Below the pieces are notes generated by a model. It saw nothing but the letters and a program-made list of their open reading frames with translations, was not told the DNA's origin and made no database searches. From Candidatus Geothermarchaeota archaeon (GTDB lineage: Archaea > Thermoproteota > Nitrososphaeria > Geothermarchaeales > JAUWBL01), in NCBI GenBank assembly GCA_030601715.1, contig JAUWBL010000044.1, positions 1 through 7,883 of the forward strand: a stretch of 7,883 nt of DNA, read 5' to 3'. Below are positions 1 to 5,790 of this stretch, in pieces. Within the stretch, counting starts at the first letter, position 1. Every line of letters starts with the position of its first letter. A program made the position numbers and the translations under genes.

Positions 1-1239
1 GAAGATGACGCCTTCGTAGGGGCTCCAGCCGCACTTGCTGTGGAGATCGTCCCCCTTGACCTTCTTCTCAAGCTTGGGGTCCACCAGCACCAGGTCGGCG
101 TCGGAGCCGATGGCCACCGCCCCCTTCCGCGGATACAGGCCGAAGATCTTGGCGGGTGAAGTGGAGAGCACCTGGCTGAGCCTCTCGATGGTGATCCTCC
201 CCTTCGATACTCCTTCGCTGAGCATGAGGGGAAGCATGGTCTCGACGCCTGGGACCCCTCCCCAGGCCTCCCAGATGTCGCTCCAACCGACCTCCTTCTC
301 CTCCCGTGTGCCGGGCGCGTGGTCTGAGGCCACGATGTCGACCGACCCGTCCCTTAATCCCTCCCATAGGGCGGTGATGTCTTTGCCGGTTCGGAGGGGC
401 GGGTACATCTTCAGGTACGGCCCGAGGCGTTCCACGTCCTTCTCGGTGAAGTGGAGGTACTGTGGGCAGGTCTCAGCTGTGACGTTCAGACCGCTGCCCT
501 TCGCCTCCGCCACCGAGGCCGCTCCTTCTCTGGTGGTCATGTGGACGATGTGGACGTGGACGCCTGACTGGGCGGACAGGCGTATCACCCGGGAGATTGC
601 TTCGGCTTCGGCTGCCCTCGGTCTGGCTCTGGTTGGTGCCGTCGGGTCTTTCTTCCCTTCGCTCTTCGCCCTCTCGGTGAGACGGGAGACGGTCCGGTTG
701 TTCTCTGCATGAACGTTGAGCACGCCGTTGACCCCTGCTACGGCCTCCATGATCTCCATGAGCGTCGCATCGTCGACGAAGAAGGGCTCGCAGGTGTAGG
801 CCTTGAAGGAGAGAACTCCGTACCCTGCGGCCTCTTGGATCTTCCCGACCTTGTCTTGGGTGATCATTCCCGAGTGCAGGGAGAAATCCACCAGCGACTC
901 GGCTTCACCGATTCTTATCTTCTCGGCTAGGTATGGCGGAACGACCGCCTCTCGGAGGGGCATGTCAATGAATGTTGTGACGCCGCCAGCCGCTGAGGCT
1001 TGGCTGCCCGTCCTGAAGTCCTCCCTGTACGAGTAGTCCGGGTCGAAGATGTGGGTATGTCCATCCACTACTCCCGGCACCACCAATCTGCCCTCAGCGC
1101 GTATCACTCTCTCGGCCTTCGGGAGGTTCGCGGGGAGCCCCACAGCCACAATCTTTCCCTCGTCCACAGCGATTCCTGTTTCTAGGACACCCGTCGGGGT
1201 GACGACGGTGCCGCCCTCGATCACGACGTCGACGGGCAT
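1..1239 (-). CDS. Cyclic amidohydrolase, allantoinase/hydantoinase type (3' end cut off)
   Basis: This metal-dependent enzyme should hydrolyse a cyclic amide or ureide bond, such as a hydantoin, allantoin or dihydropyrimidine ring, in the cytoplasm. I translated it by hand as 413 residues, open to base 1; roughly 40 C-terminal residues are probably missing. Visible landmarks are the HTH metal motif (H61, H63), a GGVTTFIDMP block near 85-94, K146 in SFKAY (the usual carboxylated bridging lysine), H177 in VHAEN, H233 in IVHM, ETCPQYL at 256-262 and D306 in SDHAPG. The substrate arginine of dihydroorotases (HxHxR) is absent: HTH is followed by IFDPD. That favours allantoinase or hydantoinase over PyrC. 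The ATG at 1239 is used; an in-frame TTG at 1251 is the only earlier option before a TGA at 1260-1258. It is the last visible gene of the AOR operon, 58 bp after the MoaD-like gene. Exact substrate unknown. Confidence 0.9.
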   Translation of the reverse strand, partial: MPVDVVIEGGTVVTPTGVLETGIAVDEGKIVAVGLPANLPKAERVIRAEGRLVVPGVVDGHTHIFDPDYSYREDFRTGSQASAAGGVTTFIDMPLREAVVPPYLAEKIRIGEAESLVDFSLHSGMITQDKVGKIQEAAGYGVLSFKAYTCEPFFVDDATLMEIMEAVAGVNGVLNVHAENNRTVSRLTERAKSEGKKDPTAPTRARPRAAEAEAISRVIRLSAQSGVHVHIVHMTTREGAASVAEAKGSGLNVTAETCPQYLHFTEKDVERLGPYLKMYPPLRTGKDITALWEGLRDGSVDIVASDHAPGTREEKEVGWSDIWEAWGGVPGVETMLPLMLSEGVSKGRITIERLSQVLSTSPAKIFGLYPRKGAVAIGSDADLVLVDPKLEKKVKGDDLHSKCGWSPYEGVIF

Positions 1240-1297
1240 CGCATCGGCCAACCCAAGTCAGTGGCGTAGGATTCCCACAGTTTCCCGCGTCAACGTC

Positions 1298-1579
1298 TCA
1301 GCCGCCTCCGACCGGCGGGAAGATGGCGATTACGTCATCTTCTCCAAGCGGCTTCTCCAGGTCTGTTTTCGGGTCGAGGCCGCGACCGTTGACGAGGATC
1401 CTGTAGTAGGGTCTCAGTTCCCCCGTCTGTGGGTCGTAGACCGCGTCCACGAACTTCTTGCCGAACCTTTCGGTGAGTTGACCTAGCACTTCGGATATGT
1501 TCTCAGCCGCGAGGTCTATCTCCTTGGTGCCCGTTATCTCTCTGAGGGTAGTGAACAGTTTGACCTTGGCTCTAGCCAC
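1298..1579 (-). CDS. MoaD/ThiS-family sulfur carrier protein
   Basis: This small ubiquitin-fold protein of about 93 residues starts in the MoaD style (KVKLFTTLREI) and ends in IFPPVGGG. The terminal Gly-Gly is the residue pair that is adenylated and thiocarboxylated in MoaD, which supplies the dithiolene sulfur of molybdopterin. In this setting it may serve the tungstopterin cofactor of the AOR three genes upstream. MoaD-like genes next to AOR genes are a known arrangement. A GTG at 1588 would give 96 residues, but the GTG at 1579 has a GAGGGTG Shine-Dalgarno at a normal distance, so I prefer it; at 1588 that site would abut the start codon. With the 1579 start it overlaps the end of the preceding ferredoxin gene by 8 bp, implying translational coupling. 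The alternative, a ThiS or other sulfur-transfer role, cannot be excluded. Confidence 0.87.
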   Translation of the reverse strand: MARAKVKLFTTLREITGTKEIDLAAENISEVLGQLTERFGKKFVDAVYDPQTGELRPYYRILVNGRGLDPKTDLEKPLGEDDVIAIFPPVGGG

Positions 1580-2060
1580 TGCTAGCACCCTCTGAGTAGT
1601 CCTCCCCCATTTGGGCAGGTATCCTCTCCGCGTGCTCCCGCCTCTTGATGGGTGGAAGCCCGTCGGCCTTGACGTATTCGAGCGCGTCCGTGGGGCAGAT
1701 CTCTACGCACTCTGGCTTGCCGTCGCAGGCGTCGCACTTTATCACACTGAGTGTCTCGGGATCTATGAAAATCCCTCCGAGGGGACAGGCCGTCACGCAG
1801 ATCCTGCACCCGATGCACTTGCCGTAGTCTATCATCACCGCGCCCGTCTCTCGGCTCCGGTAGAAGGCGTCGACAGGGCACACCTCAGCACATGGCGGAT
1901 CTGTACAGTGGACACACAGCACCGGAACGTCGACGTCGGTGAGGCCCCAGCTAACCACCCGCACCCTTGACTCGGAGGGCTGAAGCCTCTCCTCGTGGTA
2001 GTCTGAGCAGGCGGTTTCACAGAGCAGGCAGCCGACGCATTGGTCGGGGTCTACGAGCAT
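1572..2060 (-). CDS. Four-cluster [4Fe-4S] ferredoxin subunit (DmsB/HycB type), second copy
   Basis: This is an electron-transfer protein of 162 residues with sixteen cysteines in four groups: C8/11/14/18, C49/52/57/61, C82/85/88/92 and C109/112/118/122. That is the DmsB/HycB-like layout able to hold four [4Fe-4S] clusters. No signal peptide or membrane segment is visible, so it is probably cytoplasmic. It is clearly related to the protein at 5190-5684, with the same cysteine plan and the same PxC tail region, but the sequence is divergent, so the operon encodes two non-identical polyferredoxins. The ATG at 2060 lies 16 bp after the stop of the PreA-like gene and gives the usual short lead before the first CxxCxxC motif. 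It may pair with the PreA-like enzyme, whose gene directly precedes it, while the other copy pairs with AOR; that assignment is inference. Confidence 0.93.
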   Translation of the reverse strand: MLVDPDQCVGCLLCETACSDYHEERLQPSESRVRVVSWGLTDVDVPVLCVHCTDPPCAEVCPVDAFYRSRETGAVMIDYGKCIGCRICVTACPLGGIFIDPETLSVIKCDACDGKPECVEICPTDALEYVKADGLPPIKRREHAERIPAQMGEDYSEGASSG

Positions 2061-2076
2061 CGCCTTTTGGAGCAGG

Positions 2077-3261
2077 TCAATGCGCCTCGAAGCTTATCGC
2101 CCTTTCTGGGCATATTGTGATGCACAGTCCGCAGCCGTAGCACTTGTCCCTGTCTATCCTTGCCTTGACTTCCTCGGTGCCGCCCTCCACGGCTCCGTAG
2201 ATGCACGGCTTGACGCAGAGGCCGCAGGCCTTGCAGAGGTCCTCGTCGACGTAGGCCGGCACAGCCTGGGTTCTGAGGGGCTCCTCCGGGAGGTGTTCGA
2301 GGGCGACTCCCCTTATGTCATCGACGGAGCGGTAGCCGTGCTCCTCGAGGAACCGACCGATCTCTCTGGACACCCTACCGAAGATCGAGGGTCCTTCTAG
2401 GATGGCTCCCGTGCATATCTGGACAGCGGAGGCTCCCGCCATGATGTGTTCCACGGCATCCTGTCCGCTCGTGATCCCACCCACTCCTATGACGGGTATG
2501 TCAACGGCTCTGGCGATGTCGGCTACGCACCTGACCGCGAGGGGTTTGATGGCCGGTCCAGAGAGCCAGCCGTATCCTCCCTCGCCTCCTACGACCGGCT
2601 TTCCGGTCTCGATGTCTATGTGGAGGCAGGGCCCCAGGCTGTTTATCGCGACTATGCCGTTGACTCCTAGTCTCTCCAGCTCTTTGGCGAACTCGGTTAG
2701 GTTCATGATGTGGGGGCTGACCTTCGCGAATATGGGGACCTCGACGGCATCTCTCAGCGCCCGGGCGGTGTCGAGTATAGGGCGGTAGTCGAAGCCTAGG
2801 TAGTGTAGGGAGAACTCTATCCCGTCGACCCCGGCCTCCTCCACTAGGGGTCCGATGGTGCTCAGCTCCTCGCCTGTGTAGCCTATGCTGGCTATCAGGG
2901 GCAGACCCGTTCCCTTGGCTATCTTGTACTCTTTCTCGAGCCACTGGCTGTAGGGAATGTCGGACCAGAGCTCTGCGTTGAGCATCCCGCGCACGATGGT
3001 CGTGTTCGCCTTGGTTATGCGAGTCAGTCGGCTGTTCAGAGCCAAGGTGGTGTAGCTCAGGACTTCACCGCGATCCAGGGCCGCCATGCTGGGCCTGGGC
3101 ACGGCGGCGGCCTCTATCGAAATCGTTTTCGCTATCAGTCCACCGGCGCCTCCTGCGGCTGCTTTGACCATTGCCTCTCCGTCCTTGGTAGGTGGACCGG
3201 CCGCTGCGATGACAGGGTTTCTGAGTTCGATTCCAGCGATCTCTGTGGAGAGGTCGACCAT
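2077..3261 (-). CDS. Dihydroorotate/dihydropyrimidine dehydrogenase-like flavoprotein with C-terminal 2[4Fe-4S] domain
   Basis: This 394-residue protein has a dihydroorotate-dehydrogenase-type FMN barrel (about 1-335) fused to a bacterial-type ferredoxin domain, the plan of PreA, a subunit of NAD-dependent dihydropyrimidine dehydrogenase. Visible FMN-site elements are AKTIS (K45), FAKVSP (K180), AINS (N207), a GGYGWLSGPAIKP block near 228-240 and IGVGGI near 258-263. The ferredoxin cysteines are C343/346/349/353 and C374/377/380/384. The catalytic loop is unusual: where relatives carry NxSCPH, this protein reads EFSLHYLG (149-156), so the active-site cysteine is replaced by leucine, with a histidine next to it. 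No PreT or PyrK partner is in the window, so electrons probably come from ferredoxin rather than NAD(P)H. It starts 1 nt after the AOR stop. Substrate unknown; a cyclic imide, uracil-like or purine-derived ring is plausible. Confidence 0.92.
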   Translation of the reverse strand: MVDLSTEIAGIELRNPVIAAAGPPTKDGEAMVKAAAGGAGGLIAKTISIEAAAVPRPSMAALDRGEVLSYTTLALNSRLTRITKANTTIVRGMLNAELWSDIPYSQWLEKEYKIAKGTGLPLIASIGYTGEELSTIGPLVEEAGVDGIEFSLHYLGFDYRPILDTARALRDAVEVPIFAKVSPHIMNLTEFAKELERLGVNGIVAINSLGPCLHIDIETGKPVVGGEGGYGWLSGPAIKPLAVRCVADIARAVDIPVIGVGGITSGQDAVEHIMAGASAVQICTGAILEGPSIFGRVSREIGRFLEEHGYRSVDDIRGVALEHLPEEPLRTQAVPAYVDEDLCKACGLCVKPCIYGAVEGGTEEVKARIDRDKCYGCGLCITICPERAISFEAH

Positions 3262-3262
3262 C

Positions 3263-5188
3263 CTACGCCACTACCCTTTCCTTCTTGCCAAGGGTCTCCG
3301 CGACCCGTTCTAGACCCACGTGCTCCAGCGAGGACCGTGTGGGCAGACCGGTCTCGATGTCCCAGTCCCTCAACCTATAGTATTCGTCCAGCATGACATC
3401 CAGTTCGCAGACATGGCCCTTTCCGGGGCCGTGGGGCATGGGCTCCTTTAGGAAGCGCTTGGGCAGGGTGTCGTCTCTCTTGTCCAGGCCTTCTCGGATG
3501 TTGAAGGACCTTCTGAGCGAGACTATTCTCTCGGCTGTCAGGCGCACCTCGGAGATGTTGGCATACTCCTCCATGCCGGTCCGTGGGGGGATCACCCTGG
3601 CGAAGTCGTCGAAGTAGTAGATAGGTGGCCACATGGTGCCGTACTTGCAGATTATCAGGGAGTCTGTGAGGACGTAGAGGTCCTCCACGTCTTTGACTAT
3701 GAGCGCCTTGTAGGTGGTCGAGAGGAGGTTCTGGATCTCTTCCAGTTTCTCGCTACCGAAGCGGTCCTCGATCACCTCGGAGTAGCCTATCTCCTCTAGG
3801 CTGCTCAGAGCTGTGAGATGGTCCGCGCCCCTCGCGGCAATGGCGTGCGTCAGGCCTACCGACTGCTGGGCCCTGCCGTCCTGGCCCGAGACCTCTAGGC
3901 CCTTCACGTGCATCGCGTACCTGTCTGCTCCTTTGCCGATGGCTTGGGCGGCACGATCGACGCCCTCTGAGAGGATCTTGCCTAGGCCTTCTCGTCTGAC
4001 TATCTTGTGAATGAGATCGATTACCGCTGAGGAATTGCCCCAGCTGAGGTCGAGGCCGTCGGCATCCTCCTTGGTGAGGATTCCCTTCTCGTAGCACTCC
4101 ATGGCGAAGGAGACCACCTTCCCGCACGATATGGTGTCGATGCCGTAGAGGTTGCAGAGAAGGTTCGCGTGGATTATGGCCTCCATGTCGGCGCTTGAGC
4201 AGTTCGAACCCAGGGCCATGATGCTCTCATACTCGGGTCCGCCCGTGATCGTTGCTCCAAATCTGCCCTTGTCGATGCGGGAGATATACTTGCACTGGAT
4301 CGCGCAGGAGAAACATGACCCGCGTGAGGCCCTGTACCGTTCCCTGATCAACTCCCCCGATATCTTCTCCGCCTCATCGAAGACGCCCGTCCAGTGGTTC
4401 TTCGTCGGGAGTCTGCCGATCTCGTTCTCGAGCATGACGAGGCAGGGAGTCCCGTACCTGCCTAGAGAGCTCTGGCTCATCTCCAGCCATCTCCCTGTGG
4501 TCACCTTTTTGTAGCGCTCCGTGGCGGCCTCCATGTAGCCTTCCGGGTCGTAGGGCTCTACAGATCCCGTTCCGCGAACGGCCACAGCCTTCAGGTTCTT
4601 GGAGCCCATCACGGCGCCCATGCCGGACCTCCCTGATACGTGGTAGAACTCGTTGGCGATGCAGGCGTACATCACCGTGTTCTCGCCGCCGAGCCCGATG
4701 CACGCCACCTTGACCGTCTCGTCGCCGGCCTGCTCGCGTATGGCTATCGTGGTCTGGCTGGTGTCCTTTCCCCACAGGTGGTCGGCCTTGGTGATCTCGA
4801 CCTGTTCATCGTCGATGAAGACGTAGACGGGGCTCGGAGCCCTTCCCTGGAAGACTATCATGTCGTAGCCCGCGTACTTGAGCTCCGCTCCCCACGTTCC
4901 CCCGGAGTGGGCTTCGCCCCAGTGGCCGAGGGGTGACTTTGCCGCCACTGTGAATCTGCCGGAGGGGGAGAAGAAGGCTCCGGTGATGGGTCCTGTGGCG
5001 AAGATCAGTCGGTTGTCGGGGCCGAGGGGGTCTGTTTCCTCGGAGACCTCGTCCCAGAGGATCTTTGCGCAGAAGCCCAGGCCTCCTAGGTAGTGTCTGG
5101 CCATGTCGGGAGGCAGTGGTAAAGTTTTCACCGAGCTTCGGGTGAGGTCTACCCTGAGGTACTCTCCGGTGTACCCCTTGTATTTCAA
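3263..5188 (-). CDS. Tungsten-containing aldehyde ferredoxin oxidoreductase family enzyme
   Basis: This 641-residue protein is a full-length AOR-family enzyme, which would carry a tungsto-bispterin and one [4Fe-4S] cluster and exchange electrons with ferredoxin. The N-terminus has the family hallmark GYTGEYLRVDLT. The cluster ligands are C292/C295/C299 in CFSCAIQC plus C514 in LIICKYG. GGPEYES (316-322) and RGADH (H457) sit where active-site Glu and His are expected. A region that commonly reads DPRG is GQDGRAQQSVG here (435-445), pointing to a divergent subfamily. The start is TTG at 5188, supported by a GGAGGG Shine-Dalgarno overlapping the end of the upstream ferredoxin gene. The gene sits between that ferredoxin (1-bp gap) and the PreA-like gene (1-bp gap). 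The family includes aldehyde oxidisers and the benzoyl-CoA-reducing BamB branch, so the substrate cannot be assigned by homology alone. Neighbours suggest N-heterocycle chemistry. Confidence 0.95.
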   Translation of the reverse strand: MKYKGYTGEYLRVDLTRSSVKTLPLPPDMARHYLGGLGFCAKILWDEVSEETDPLGPDNRLIFATGPITGAFFSPSGRFTVAAKSPLGHWGEAHSGGTWGAELKYAGYDMIVFQGRAPSPVYVFIDDEQVEITKADHLWGKDTSQTTIAIREQAGDETVKVACIGLGGENTVMYACIANEFYHVSGRSGMGAVMGSKNLKAVAVRGTGSVEPYDPEGYMEAATERYKKVTTGRWLEMSQSSLGRYGTPCLVMLENEIGRLPTKNHWTGVFDEAEKISGELIRERYRASRGSCFSCAIQCKYISRIDKGRFGATITGGPEYESIMALGSNCSSADMEAIIHANLLCNLYGIDTISCGKVVSFAMECYEKGILTKEDADGLDLSWGNSSAVIDLIHKIVRREGLGKILSEGVDRAAQAIGKGADRYAMHVKGLEVSGQDGRAQQSVGLTHAIAARGADHLTALSSLEEIGYSEVIEDRFGSEKLEEIQNLLSTTYKALIVKDVEDLYVLTDSLIICKYGTMWPPIYYFDDFARVIPPRTGMEEYANISEVRLTAERIVSLRRSFNIREGLDKRDDTLPKRFLKEPMPHGPGKGHVCELDVMLDEYYRLRDWDIETGLPTRSSLEHVGLERVAETLGKKERVVA

Positions 5189-5189
5189 G

Positions 5190-5684
5190 TTAGGCCCTCC
5201 TGCTCCTGTTGGTTAGTTGCATGGCTTCGCGGAGCCTGACGGCTTCCGCCCCCTTTATCATGATGTTTACTCTGTCTGCTCGGGCGTAGACTATTGCGTC
5301 TCTGGGGCAGTACTCCACGCATGGGGGGTTCCCGTTGCAGAGGTCACACTTGATGATGTCTGAGGTCAGTGGGTCGATGGAGACGGCTCCAAAGGGGCAG
5401 GCGAGGACGCAGTTCCTGCATCCTATGCAGGCACCTTCGTCGAAGAGGACGACCCCGTCTAGGGCATCGATGTAGAGGGCTGCGGTCGGGCATGCCTCCA
5501 TGCATAGGGGCACTGTGCAGTGGCGGCAGGCCACGGGTATGCTCACTCCTTGTTGCTCGTCCTCCAGTATGGTGATCCGGGACCTCTTGGGGTTGAAGCT
5601 TCTGGTCTTCTCGAAGGAGCAGACGAGCTCGCAGATGTGGCAGCCGGTGCACCTTTCCGGGAAAGTGATGAGAACCCTGTTCAC
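5190..5684 (-). CDS. Four-cluster [4Fe-4S] ferredoxin subunit, AOR partner
   Basis: This 164-residue electron-transfer protein is the first gene of the AOR array. It has sixteen cysteines in four groups: C12/15/18/22, C53/56/61/65, C86/89/92/96 and C113/116/122/126, a four-[4Fe-4S] plan like DmsB and HycB. The basic tail (about 157-163, NRSRR) lacks cysteines. No secretion signal is visible. Its stop codon is 1 bp from the AOR start and its 3' end carries the AOR Shine-Dalgarno, so the two are probably translated together and likely form a complex or electron wire. The start is GTG at 5684, chosen because GGAGG lies 7 nt upstream; the ATG at 5698 is out of frame and soon hits a stop. The Shine-Dalgarno is embedded in a short palindrome. 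Confidence 0.93.
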   Translation of the reverse strand: MNRVLITFPERCTGCHICELVCSFEKTRSFNPKRSRITILEDEQQGVSIPVACRHCTVPLCMEACPTAALYIDALDGVVLFDEGACIGCRNCVLACPFGAVSIDPLTSDIIKCDLCNGNPPCVEYCPRDAIVYARADRVNIMIKGAEAVRLREAMQLTNRSRRA

Positions 5685-5697
5685 TGGAGGGCCTCCA
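5685..5697 (-). promoter_or_regulatory. Ribosome binding site inside a 13-bp palindrome
   Basis: The minus strand reads TGGAGGCCCTCCA directly before the GTG start of the first ferredoxin gene. GGAGG (5692-5696) is a strong Shine-Dalgarno with 7-nt spacing. The whole 13 bp is a perfect inverted repeat around one central base. In RNA it could form a 5-bp hairpin with a 3-nt loop that hides the ribosome site; as DNA it could be a repressor site. Either role is inference. Confidence 0.45.
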
Positions 5698-5723
5698 TTT
5701 CAGAGTGAATTTGTGTGGACGCG

Positions 5724-5731
5724 CCTTAAGG
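5724..5731 (-). promoter_or_regulatory. Candidate TATA-like element for the AOR operon
   Basis: CCTTAAGG is centred about 43 nt upstream of the GTG start at 5684. If it is an archaeal TATA box, transcription would start near 5702 and leave a leader of about 18 nt that contains the GGAGG site. The match to a TATA consensus is weak. It is supported mainly by the same spacing of a TTAA element upstream of the SsnA-like gene. Confidence 0.25.
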
Positions 5732-5767
5732 ATGTGATGTACTTGCTCCACTTGCAGGGCAAGAACG

Positions 5768-5785
5768 ACGCGTCTGGTGGCGCGT
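5768..5785 (-). terminator. Candidate terminator hairpin after the SsnA-like gene
   Basis: On the minus strand, ACGCG, an 8-nt loop and CGCGT form a 5-bp GC-rich stem beginning 5 nt after the TAG stop of the SsnA-like gene. It is followed by CGTTCTT. A second perfect 5-bp hairpin with a 3-nt loop lies just beyond (5751-5763, arms CTTGC/GCAAG). The T tract is short, so termination is uncertain. Confidence 0.3.
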
Positions 5786-5790
5786 GAGGC

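Noticed and set aside
35..712. A 225-residue plus-strand open frame.
   Set aside because: It is antisense to the amidohydrolase, whose minus-strand product has all expected motifs. The translation is Ser/Pro/Arg-rich with no family features.
2402..2788. A 128-residue plus-strand open frame.
   Set aside because: It is the antisense of the PreA-like barrel; Met/Ser/Pro-rich with no ribosome site or recognisable fold.
1..3261. Dihydroorotase plus dihydroorotate dehydrogenase, read as a pyrimidine biosynthesis pair (pyrC/pyrD).
   Set aside because: The amidohydrolase lacks the HxHxR arginine of dihydroorotases and has allantoinase-like blocks. The flavoprotein carries a fused ferredoxin domain and lacks the catalytic Cys, with no PyrK nearby.
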